Shown: positions 4,950 to 12,700 of the stretch, in pieces | Position numbering within the stretch: position 1 is the first letter of the stretch | How the letters are laid out: each line of letters starts with the position of its first letter | IMG/VR virus record: IMGVR_UViG_3300021424_000233 | Coordinates: 1-23,871 of that record | Strand: one strand, 5' to 3' | Source: a virus | Length of the DNA: 23,871 nt | Made by a program: the position numbers and the translations under genes | Notes under the pieces: generated by a model | The model's input: only the letters and a program-made list of their open reading frames with translations | Database searches by the model: none | Told to the model about the DNA's origin: nothing

Positions 4950-4989
4950 GGGGCAGTTGTTGACACTCTGCCCCCGTATGTGCTATAAT
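4950..4989 (+). promoter_or_regulatory. Strong sigma70-type promoter overlapped by an inverted repeat
   Basis: Perfect TTGACA (4960-4965), 18-base spacer, perfect TATAAT (4984-4989). The -35 box lies in the loop between GGGGCAG (4950-4956) and CTGCCCC (4968-4974), a perfect 7-base inverted repeat with 11 bases between arms. The repeat could be an operator for a repressor or a hairpin ending the upstream transcript. It has no T-run, which favours the operator reading. Confidence 0.8.
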
Positions 4990-5133
4990 TCGTGTATGCG
5001 TGAATGGCAGTTATCCGGCGGTTGTTGATGGCGTTGGGGCGGGCGGTGCGTTATAAAAACCCCAAACTACCCTAACCTACAGAGGTGACAAATCGACAGC
5101 TCATTATCACACTCATAAAAAATTTCCGGAAGT
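4990..5133 (+). other. GC-rich leader with two overlapping micro-ORFs
   Basis: Transcription from TATAAT at 4984-4989 should begin about 4996, where an ATG opens a 10-residue frame, MREWQLSGGC (4996-5028). Its stop overlaps the ATG of a 15-residue frame, MALGRAVRYKNPKLP (5028-5075). The DNA is much richer in G+C (GGCGGTTGTTGATGGCG and following) than its surroundings. It could encode leader peptides, a small RNA or simply an untranslated leader for the gene at 5134. Confidence 0.35.
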
Positions 5134-5283
5134 ATGATCAGTCTTAAAAACCCCGACAGAAAATCGCCCTATTGGACATTCTGGAAGGTTGTATTAGCAG
5201 GTTGGATAATTCGCCATCCACGCCCATTTTTTGCCGCACTAGGATTTTGTGCAGTATTGATATATAATGCAGTTACAAAATAA
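5134..5283 (+). CDS. Small predicted membrane protein
   Basis: The 49-residue product begins MISLKNPDRKSPYWTFWKVV and ends with a hydrophobic stretch (FFAALGFCAVLIYNAVTK). There are probably one or two short membrane segments (residues 14-26 and 31-46) joined by a basic turn RHPRP. CCGGA lies at 5126-5130, just before the ATG. I know no function for it. It is the first full gene after the strong promoter at 4960-4989. Confidence 0.76.
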   Translation: MISLKNPDRKSPYWTFWKVVLAGWIIRHPRPFFAALGFCAVLIYNAVTK

Positions 5284-5316
5284 GTCTGAAAGAAAAAATT
5301 CCGGAGATATTTTTTT

Positions 5317-5517
5317 ATGACTGCAACTGAAAAAGTTTATCACATTTATGCAAAGAATGAGTGTTTATTTCATTCACTGAAAGAAGAAGAATTCAAAATT
5401 ACTTGGAGTGCATTGAATAAACTTGTGAATATCTTAGATACGCGCTATAATAGTGATGAATTATCTTATGAAGAATTGCTAGTCAACAAAGATACAATAT
5501 TGAATTCTTCGCATTGA
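5317..5517 (+). CDS. Conserved small cyanophage protein
   Basis: The 66-residue product begins MTATEKVYHIYAKNECLFHS and ends NKDTILNSSH. The combination KVYHIYAKxECLFHSLxEEEF ... LSYEEL ... SSH is one I recall from cyanomyoviruses, usually left as hypothetical. The leader has TTCCGGAG (5299-5306) as ribosome binding site. Its stop overlaps the -35 box of the next promoter. Confidence 0.87.
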   Translation: MTATEKVYHIYAKNECLFHSLKEEEFKITWSALNKLVNILDTRYNSDELSYEELLVNKDTILNSSH

Positions 5518-5543
5518 CAAAAGCATATATAGACTGATAAAAT
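5514..5543 (+). promoter_or_regulatory. Sigma70-type promoter before the glycosyltransferase gene
   Basis: TTGACA (5514-5519) overlaps the stop codon of the preceding gene; TAAAAT (5538-5543) follows after 18 bases. The leader to ATG 5568 is about 18 bases and has GAAAGG (5550-5555). Confidence 0.6.
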
Positions 5544-5567
5544 TGATCTGAAAGGTTTATTTCTCTT

Positions 5568-6335
5568 ATGGCAAAAGGATTTACTGTTAAAGCTGCTGCA
5601 CCAAAGAAAACGGAAGCAGAGTGGGACTATGACGCAATTAAAGAACGAATGAAAGGAAAGACAATTGTATTCTGTCTTCCTGGTCGTGGATGTTCTTTTA
5701 TCTTTCTGAAGAACTTTGTACAACTCTGTTTTGACATGGTTCAAAATGGAATGAGTATTCAAATCTCACAAGATTACTCATCAATGGTTAACTTTGCACG
5801 TTGTAAGGTACTAGGTGCAAATGTACTTCGTGGACCAAAGCAAGTACCTTGGGACGGTAAACTAGAGTATGATTATCAATTGTGGATTGATAGTGATATT
5901 GTGTTTACCACAGAAAAGTTCTGGCAATTGTGTGATGTGGCACTACCTGCAGATGAGGAAGAGCGTCCGATTAGTGCTGGATGGTATGCAACAGAAGATG
6001 GGCACACGACCTCAGTGGCACACTGGTTAGAAGAAGATGACTTTCGTAAGAATGGTGGAGTGATGAATCATGAAACTGTGGAATCGATCAGCAAGCGTCG
6101 CAAGCCATTTACTGTAGATTACACAGGTTTTGGATGGGTTCTGATTAAGAAGGGTGTCTTTGAGAATCTTGAGTATCCTTGGTTTGCTCCAAAGATGCAA
6201 GTCTTTGAATCTGGTGCAGTTCAGGATATGTGTGGTGAGGACGTTTCATTCTGTCTTGATGCAATTGACAAGGGTTTTAAGATCTGGTGCGATCCTCGCA
6301 TTAGAGTTGGGCATGAGAAAACTCGTATTATTTGA
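5568..6335 (+). CDS. GT-A-like glycosyltransferase family protein
   Basis: The 255-residue protein has the layout of a small GT-A-fold glycosyltransferase. An early strand with FCLPGRGCSF (about residue 35) is followed by a helix region with ISQDYSSMVNFARCKVLGA. The metal-binding DxD motif occurs in LWIDSDIVF (D108, D110). A C-terminal GEDVSFCLDAIDKGF segment supplies a possible catalytic ED, followed by a late histidine in GHEKTR. Sugar donor and acceptor cannot be told. Close relatives occur in cyanomyoviruses next to the baseplate cluster as far as I recall. It may modify host surface sugars, phage DNA or virion protein; none is shown by the sequence. It has its own sigma70-type promoter, unlike the late genes that follow. 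Confidence 0.85.
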   Translation: MAKGFTVKAAAPKKTEAEWDYDAIKERMKGKTIVFCLPGRGCSFIFLKNFVQLCFDMVQNGMSIQISQDYSSMVNFARCKVLGANVLRGPKQVPWDGKLEYDYQLWIDSDIVFTTEKFWQLCDVALPADEEERPISAGWYATEDGHTTSVAHWLEEDDFRKNGGVMNHETVESISKRRKPFTVDYTGFGWVLIKKGVFENLEYPWFAPKMQVFESGAVQDMCGEDVSFCLDAIDKGFKIWCDPRIRVGHEKTRII

Positions 6336-6349
6336 TGGAGGCACTCTAA

Positions 6350-6487
6350 ATGGCTAAAGGACAGAATAGAGTTATATTTGAACCTGGAGCACCTAAGAAA
6401 ACTCGTCAAGGGCGTTCTCCTCGAACTCTTCTCTCGGCAACTTCTCGTAATGGACGTAAAAAAAAGTATCGCGGACAGGGTAAATAG
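6350..6487 (+). CDS. Conserved tiny basic protein
   Basis: The 45-residue product begins MAKGQNRVIFEPGAPKKTRQ and ends NGRKKKYRGQGK. About a third of its residues are Lys or Arg, with two basic clusters and a TSRNGRKKKYRGQG tail. I recognise it as a recurrent cyanophage mini-protein. A nucleic-acid- or ribosome-binding role is possible from charge alone but not shown. It has a strong ribosome binding site GGAGG (6337-6341), eight bases before the ATG. Confidence 0.88.
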   Translation: MAKGQNRVIFEPGAPKKTRQGRSPRTLLSATSRNGRKKKYRGQGK

Positions 6488-6508
6488 TTAAAAGATAAAA
6501 CTTAACAT

Positions 6509-7222
6509 ATGCCTTGCTTAATCGCTAATCTACCTTCACAAGAAGTCTGGGTTCGTAAAGAGTATCTGACCGATCATCAAAGTGGTTGGGGTGAGTTTGT
6601 AAAAGGCGTCTGGGTATCTGCTAAGTCGATACCTGGACGTGCTTTTTATTTTGAGACATACTTACCAGAGTATGCTGCAATGTACGATAAACTGCCTATC
6701 AGTGCCTTTGTAGCACGTCCTGAGGCACCTGATCCTGATCTGAACCTACCTAATCTACAATTCTGGAATTGTATGGACTATGGAGTGGTCGCAGTTCAGA
6801 AACAATTTATCGGATCTATGGATTATGAGTGTTATACCCGCGACTTTGGACCTCAAAAAGGTACATATATCTGCACTTTAGACAACTATCATCAAGATCC
6901 AGATGTGATTGACTATGCAACAAGCGAAAATCCAGCAGAACATAAGTCACATAATCTGATTGAACTGCAAAACGGACAATTTGCACTTTATCCTAACAAC
7001 AGAATTCGCATCTATGACAACAGCTTGACGCCTAAAGAACCAAAAACACCTGATTTTAAGGTCTCCACTCGTTATTATCAGGTTGAAAACAGTTATGAAC
7101 GACTTGCAATGGGCAATGAAGATGAATATTTTTGGAAAACAGCACAAGAACGGGATAGCAACCCCGTAAAAAGTTCTGATTTTAACGAATCAGGAGCACA
7201 AAATGACCAAACAAGTCGATAA
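6509..7222 (+). CDS. Conserved cyanomyovirus protein upstream of the baseplate genes
   Basis: The 237-residue protein starts MPCLIANLPSQEVWVRKEYL and contains WGEFVKGVWVSAKSIPGRAF, FETYLPEYAAMYDKLPISAF and a PNNRIRIYD segment. I remember this type as a conserved hypothetical protein of cyanomyoviruses, found close to gp25. No enzymatic motif is visible, and I do not see homology with T4 gp53 or gp5. The aromatic-rich first half and hydrophilic C-terminal tail (from about residue 200) suggest a folded domain with a flexible end. The last 20 bases overlap the next gene. A weak late-type box (GGTAAATA, 6479-6486) lies 30 bases before the start. Confidence 0.9.
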   Translation: MPCLIANLPSQEVWVRKEYLTDHQSGWGEFVKGVWVSAKSIPGRAFYFETYLPEYAAMYDKLPISAFVARPEAPDPDLNLPNLQFWNCMDYGVVAVQKQFIGSMDYECYTRDFGPQKGTYICTLDNYHQDPDVIDYATSENPAEHKSHNLIELQNGQFALYPNNRIRIYDNSLTPKEPKTPDFKVSTRYYQVENSYERLAMGNEDEYFWKTAQERDSNPVKSSDFNESGAQNDQTSR

Positions 7223-7457
7223 AGATGAAAATTTTATGAAAAATGAGTGGGGAACTCAATATTTGTCAGGTGAATATGGTTGGGAGACTAAAATTCAGAA
7301 ACCAAAAATGCTTCGTGAGATCGCAAATGATGATTTGACGCCCAAAAAACACGATTTTTATCATCAAAATGAAATTCATGAAAGAATTCGCAATGATGAG
7401 GACTATGATGACTGGGAATATGGAACTGAACCTCTTTATGAATCTAAAAATCCTTAA
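7203..7457 (+). CDS. Small acidic protein of unknown function before gp25
   Basis: The 84-residue product begins MTKQVDKDENFMKNEWGTQY and ends with an acidic, aromatic stretch (NDEDYDDWEYGTEPLYESKNP). AGGAG (7192-7196) lies six bases before the ATG, and the gene overlaps the end of the previous one by 20 bases in another frame. That overlap suggests coupled translation. No function is recognised. Confidence 0.85.
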   Translation: MTKQVDKDENFMKNEWGTQYLSGEYGWETKIQKPKMLREIANDDLTPKKHDFYHQNEIHERIRNDEDYDDWEYGTEPLYESKNP

Positions 7458-7463
7458 TAAATA
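7455..7463 (+). promoter_or_regulatory. T4-late-type promoter box before gp25
   Basis: TAATAAATA closely matches the T4 late consensus TATAAATA, which is read by phage-modified RNA polymerase. It overlaps the end of the preceding gene (stop 7455-7457) and begins 28-29 bases before the gp25 start. Confidence 0.65.
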
Positions 7464-7483
7464 AGATAGATTTATAATTTCTC

Positions 7484-7885
7484 ATGCCTGTAGAACGGGT
7501 AAGTAAAAGGTTCAAGGATATTAGTGCGTCATTTCAGGTCAATCCGTTGACCTACGACCTTATTGCGATTAAAAATGAGACTGCGATTGCCCGTTCTGTT
7601 CGAAATCTTGTATTAACCGCTCAAGGTGAAAGATTTTTCAATCCAATTCTTGGTTCAAAAGTAAGTAAATTACTTTTTGAAAATGTAGATGAAATTACAG
7701 CATCTGCAATTAAAGAAGAAATTACAACAACAATTAATAACTTTGAACCAAGAGCGAATCTACTTTCAGTGGATGTTTCTCCAGATTATGATAATGGTGA
7801 ATTTAATGTAACAGTTAAATATGAAATTGTTGGAATTGATGTATTACCTCAGCGATTATCATTTGCATTACAACCAACACGCTAA
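7484..7885 (+). CDS. 25: gp25-like baseplate wedge protein
   Basis: The 133-residue product has the length of T4 gp25 (about 132). It carries the signature EPR triplet (residues 88-90 in INNFEPRANLLSVDV) that marks the gp25/TssE family. The first part, SFQVNPLTYDLIAIKNETAI followed by ARSVRNLVLTAQGERFFNP, matches the family's conserved N-terminal half. In T4 the protein joins gp6 and gp53 in the wedge core and helps trigger sheath contraction. Its stop overlaps the gp6 start by one base (TAATG), the order expected in cyanomyoviruses. A late-type promoter box precedes it. Confidence 0.97.
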   Translation: MPVERVSKRFKDISASFQVNPLTYDLIAIKNETAIARSVRNLVLTAQGERFFNPILGSKVSKLLFENVDEITASAIKEEITTTINNFEPRANLLSVDVSPDYDNGEFNVTVKYEIVGIDVLPQRLSFALQPTR

Positions 7886-9786
7886 TGACATTAGTAAATT
7901 TCGCTAATCTAGATTTCGATCAAATCAAGACTTCAATCAAGGATTACCTTAGATCGAATCCAAATTTTACTGATTATGATTTTGAGGGATCTAATCTCTC
8001 TGCAATTATTGATGTTCTTGCGTACAATACCTACATTACCTCATATAATGCCAACATGGTAGCAAATGAGGTATTCATTGACAGTGCAACGCTAAGAGAA
8101 AACGTCGTTTCTCTTGCAAGAAACATTGGATATGTTCCAAAATCTAAAAGGGCAGCAAAAGCAAAAATATCTTTCTTTGTCGATACAAGTAATTTTACAA
8201 ATGTTGCTACACAATTAACACTTAGAAGAGGAGTTGTTTGTACAACTCGTTCTTTTGGAACAGAAAGTTATTCTTTTGTTATACCTTCTGATATTACCGT
8301 TCCAGTAACAAACAATATTGCAGAATTTAATGAAATAGACATTTATGAAGGAACTTTTATTTCTGAGAATTTTACAGTAAATTCTTTTATTCCAAATCAA
8401 AGATTTATTCTTAGTGACGCTGGAATTGATACAAGACTTTTATCTGTTACAGTTAAACCAAATGAACTTACTACAGTTTCAAGAAAGTATTCTCTTGCAG
8501 ATAGTTTATTTACTATAACTCCAGATTCGGCAATCTTTTTTGTGCAAGAAGTTGAAGATGAAAGATATGAACTCATCTTCGGTGATGGTGTATTTGGTAA
8601 AAAACTAGAAGAACCAAACTATATTACAGCAAGTTATGTTGTGTCAAATGGATCAAGTGCAAATGGACTCTCTTCATTTATTTTTAGTGGCACAATAGTT
8701 GATCAAAGTGAAAGAATCATAACATCTGGTATTTCATTGATAACAACTTTAGAAGCATCAAGTTTAGGAGCGGAAATTGAAACCGTTGAGTCAATTAAGA
8801 AATATGCAACAAGAATTTATGCATCAAAAAAGAGAGCGGTAACTGCAGCAGACTATGAATCTCTTATTCCCACAATATATCCTGAAGCAGAATCTGTTTC
8901 TGTATATGGAGGAGAAGAACTTACTCCAAAACAATTTGGAAAAGTTTTTATAAGTATTAAACCTTATAATGATAGATATCTTTCTAATTTAATCAAAGAT
9001 AATATAAAAAGAGATCTGAAACCATATGCAGTTGCAGGTATTATTCCAGAAATTGTTGATCTTAAATATCTTTATATTGAAGCAAATGCAAACGTATACT
9101 ATAATACTAATTTAGCATCATCTAGTAATTTTGTTAAGAGTATTATTTCATCTAATATTAATACTTATGTAAATTCTACAGAATTGAATAAATTTGGCGC
9201 AAGATTTAAATACAGTAAGTTTTTGAAAATAATTGATAATAGTCACAATTCAATCACATCAAACATAACGAATATAATTATTAGAAGAGATTTGAAAGCT
9301 TCTCTAAATTCTTTTGCAGAATATGAAATTTGTTTTGGTAATAGATTTCATATCAAAAACGTAAATGGTTATAATATTAAATCCTCAGGATTTACAATAA
9401 GTGGAGAATCTAGTTTGGTGTATTTGTCAGATGTTCCAAATTCAAATCTTCAAACAGGAACTATTAATATCTTTAAATTAAACTCTCCAACTGAACCCCA
9501 AATCGTAAAGAAAAATGTGGGGACAATTGACTATGTTAAGGGAGAAATAAAACTTTATCCAATTAATATAATTTCAACAAAAATAACTCGTGGAGCTCCA
9601 ATTATTGAAGTATCAACATCACCTTATTCAAATGATGTCATCGGATTACAGGATCTTTATTTACAACTAGATATTAATAACACATTTATTAATATGTTCG
9701 CAGATGGAATAGAATCTGGATCAGATATTTCAGGAACAACGTATAGTGTTTCTTCAAGTTATTCAAACGGAGTTTACGTAAGATAA
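7885..9786 (+). CDS. 6: gp6-like baseplate wedge protein
   Basis: The 633-residue product is close in length to T4 gp6 (660) and follows gp25. Family-like stretches include the early LSAIIDVLAYNTYITSYNAN and NIGYVPKSKRAAKAKISFFV segments. Next come a FGDGVFGKKLEEPNYITASY region and KKYATRIYASKKRAVTAADYESLIP, typical of the baseplate J/gp6 fold. In T4 two gp6 copies per wedge form the inner ring that links wedges. The gene is coupled to gp25 by a one-base overlap and is followed after eight bases by the giant structural gene. No separate promoter is visible. Confidence 0.96.
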   Translation: MTLVNFANLDFDQIKTSIKDYLRSNPNFTDYDFEGSNLSAIIDVLAYNTYITSYNANMVANEVFIDSATLRENVVSLARNIGYVPKSKRAAKAKISFFVDTSNFTNVATQLTLRRGVVCTTRSFGTESYSFVIPSDITVPVTNNIAEFNEIDIYEGTFISENFTVNSFIPNQRFILSDAGIDTRLLSVTVKPNELTTVSRKYSLADSLFTITPDSAIFFVQEVEDERYELIFGDGVFGKKLEEPNYITASYVVSNGSSANGLSSFIFSGTIVDQSERIITSGISLITTLEASSLGAEIETVESIKKYATRIYASKKRAVTAADYESLIPTIYPEAESVSVYGGEELTPKQFGKVFISIKPYNDRYLSNLIKDNIKRDLKPYAVAGIIPEIVDLKYLYIEANANVYYNTNLASSSNFVKSIISSNINTYVNSTELNKFGARFKYSKFLKIIDNSHNSITSNITNIIIRRDLKASLNSFAEYEICFGNRFHIKNVNGYNIKSSGFTISGESSLVYLSDVPNSNLQTGTINIFKLNSPTEPQIVKKNVGTIDYVKGEIKLYPINIISTKITRGAPIIEVSTSPYSNDVIGLQDLYLQLDINNTFINMFADGIESGSDISGTTYSVSSSYSNGVYVR

Positions 9787-9794
9787 GAAAAAAT

Positions 9795-12700
9795 ATGTCA
9801 GAAACTAGAGTAAAAATTCAATCAATTGTCGAAAATCAAATTCCAGATTTTCTTGCTGAGGAGTCTCCACTTCTTGTTGAATTTTTAAAACAATATTATA
9901 TTTCTCAAGAATATCAAGGTGCTTCAGTAGATTTAATTCAAAATATTGACACGTATTTAAAACTTGAAAAAAATGTTTTAATAAAAGAGTTTACTTATTT
10001 GTCTGCAGATCTTGCATCGACAGATACAAGAATTAATGCAGGTGCCCTTGGCGTTGGTGGACTGATAAGCACCTTTACAAAAGGATTTCCTGATAAGTAT
10101 GGTCTACTTTTAATTGATAATGAAATCATTACATATGAATACAAAACTGATTTTACTTTTGAAAATTGTAAAAGAGGTTTTAGTGGAATTACATCATATA
10201 AAAAACCCAATGTTTCTGATGAATTAACTTTTAAATCTTCTGTAGCAGAATCTCATAAAAAAGAAGCAAAAATTTATAATCTCAGCTCATTGTTCCTACA
10301 AGAATTTTTTGCTAAAATTAAAAAACAATTCATTCCTGGATTTTCTGAGAGATCTCTTGATTCTGATTTAAATAAAAGAAGTTTTATTTTAAATGCAACA
10401 GATTTTTATGATTCAAAAGGAACTGATGAATCCTTCAAAATATTATTTGGAGCACTTTATGGAGAACAAGTTAAAGTTATAAAACCCAGAGATTTTCTAT
10501 TCAGACCATCAGATGCTGGATATAGAAGAACAAAGGATTTAGTTGTAAAGTCTATAGAAGGAAATCCTCTTGATCTTTTAAACAAAACATTATATCAAGA
10601 TAAATATACAGATTATGGTATTGATAACTCTTATGCCTCTGTCACTGACGTAGAAAAAATATTTTTAGGCGGAGAAGAATACTTTAAATTAAGTTTTGAC
10701 TATGATTATAACAAGGATCTTATCTTAGAAGGATCTCTTTATGGAAATTTCTCATTACATCCAAAAACAAGAATCGTATCTCAAGTTTCATCTGGATCTA
10801 ATGTCATTGACGTTGATTCTACTGTAGGATTTCCAACTTCTGGCACACTTGTAACCAAATATTCAAGTGGATCTGAAGCTACTTTAACTTATTCTGGAAA
10901 ATCTGTTACTCAATTTTATAATGTAAAAAATGCAATATCTACAATATTACCAGAAACAGAAATCAATCTTGATGTTTATGCATATGGTTATGCAGGCATT
11001 ACAACAGGAGAAAAAATAAAAGTAAGAATAGGGTCTGTATTAAATGAGGTTGTCATTCCAAAAGACACTTACCTTTTTGCAAAAAATGATACTGCTAGAA
11101 TTAAAACATTAGGAATTTCTTCATCTACAATTAGAAGAAGTAATTGGATTGATAACGTTTCAAATGAATATAAAGTAAGTTCATTTATTCTTCAAGATAG
11201 TTCTAACTTTACTTATGATGTAACTGTTTTTGACTCTCATAATTTTAGAATTGGTGATAGATTAAAAATTACAGACAGCACATCAGTTTCCAAAGATTCT
11301 TCTGTTGTTGATGTTTTAGATAACAAAAGATTTTCTATTAGAGGTCAAGGTCAATTAAATCCTAACTTGTTCTATAATGTCAGTAGATATATTTCAAAAC
11401 CAAACTCATCATCATATCCTGAATTAAATTTTAATACTGCAAACATTCAAAACGTTTATACAAATTATTCAGATGAAGTACTAGTTGCTTCTTCATCAAT
11501 ACCATTTTATAATAATCAACTTTTAAATCCATATAATAAAAAAGTTACTTTCTCTGGTAGTTTTAGCGGAGAAATTTTACAAATAACACCTGGATTTGAC
11601 CATGGTTTCTATACAGGAGATAAAGTTTATTACTCACCCGAAAAAATCTCAACAGAAAGAGTAGATGCAGATGGAAATGTAATTACATCAACAAGAATAG
11701 GAAGCAAGTTTTCAGAATTAATAGAGGGTCTTTATTATGTAAAGAGGATTGATGCAACAAGAATCAGTTTGGCAAAAAGTCCATCAAATTTAGCAGACAA
11801 CAATTTAATTTCTGTTTCAGGTATTGTAACGTCTAATAGCATTTCTTATTATGATTTTGCCAACAAAAATCTGCAAGCACAAAATATTTTAAGAGAAGTA
11901 AAACAACCTGTCAATAAAAGTGGAAACTATATTACTAATCCAGGAAGAACTGGTATCTTAATAAATGGCGTAGAAATTTTAAATTATAAATCATCAGAAA
12001 CCGTTTTTTATGGACAAATTGGCAATATAGATGTATCTGCACAAGGCAGTGGATACGACGTAATTAATCCTCCTAGTTTAGAAATATCTGATTCTCAAGG
12101 CATAGGAGCAACAGGAATTTGTGCAGTAAATGGATCTCTACAGAGGATAGAAATTATTAATCCTGGATTTGATTATGTTAACAAACCATTTGTAACAATC
12201 ACAGGAGGAAATGGAAAAAATGCTTCTGCAGAGATTAACATGGTCTCTGTTGAACACAATTCCTTCTTTAATGCAGATTCTACTTCAACAAATGTAAATG
12301 TATTCACTGACACAATCGGATTCTCCACATATCATAAATTTAGAGATTATGAAAGGGTTATTTACCTCACAGATGGACAGAAAGGAATTGCGGGATTAAC
12401 AACAGCATCTTCTTACTATGTTTCTGTTATTGATGGATTTAGCATCAAATTGCACGAAAAACAAAACGAAGCTATTTCTGGAATTAATACTGTCAATCTT
12501 AATGATTATGGAACTGGAATTCATAGATTCAAAGCAGCAGTTAGAAAAGAAGTAATTTCAGAAATTATTGTTACAAATAGTGGAAGTGATTATCAAAATA
12601 AACAGAGAACTGCAACTCCTGTTGGGATCAATACTGCTTTAGATACAATAAACATTGAGTCTCATGGTTATCTAACGGGAGAGGAGATTACATATTCAAC

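Noticed and set aside
6478-6487. A late promoter GGTAAATAG before the gene at 6509.
   Set aside because: The match to the late consensus is weaker than at 7455 and 21963, and it is explained by codons at the end of the tiny basic gene. It is mentioned under the gene at 6509 but not listed as a separate feature.
8688-8720. A TGGCACAA string within gp6 resembling the second arm of the repeated element.
   Set aside because: No TGTGmCA lies 17 bases upstream and no TATTCT 35 bases downstream; it is ordinary coding sequence. The similar string near 6015 in the glycosyltransferase gene is rejected for the same reason.
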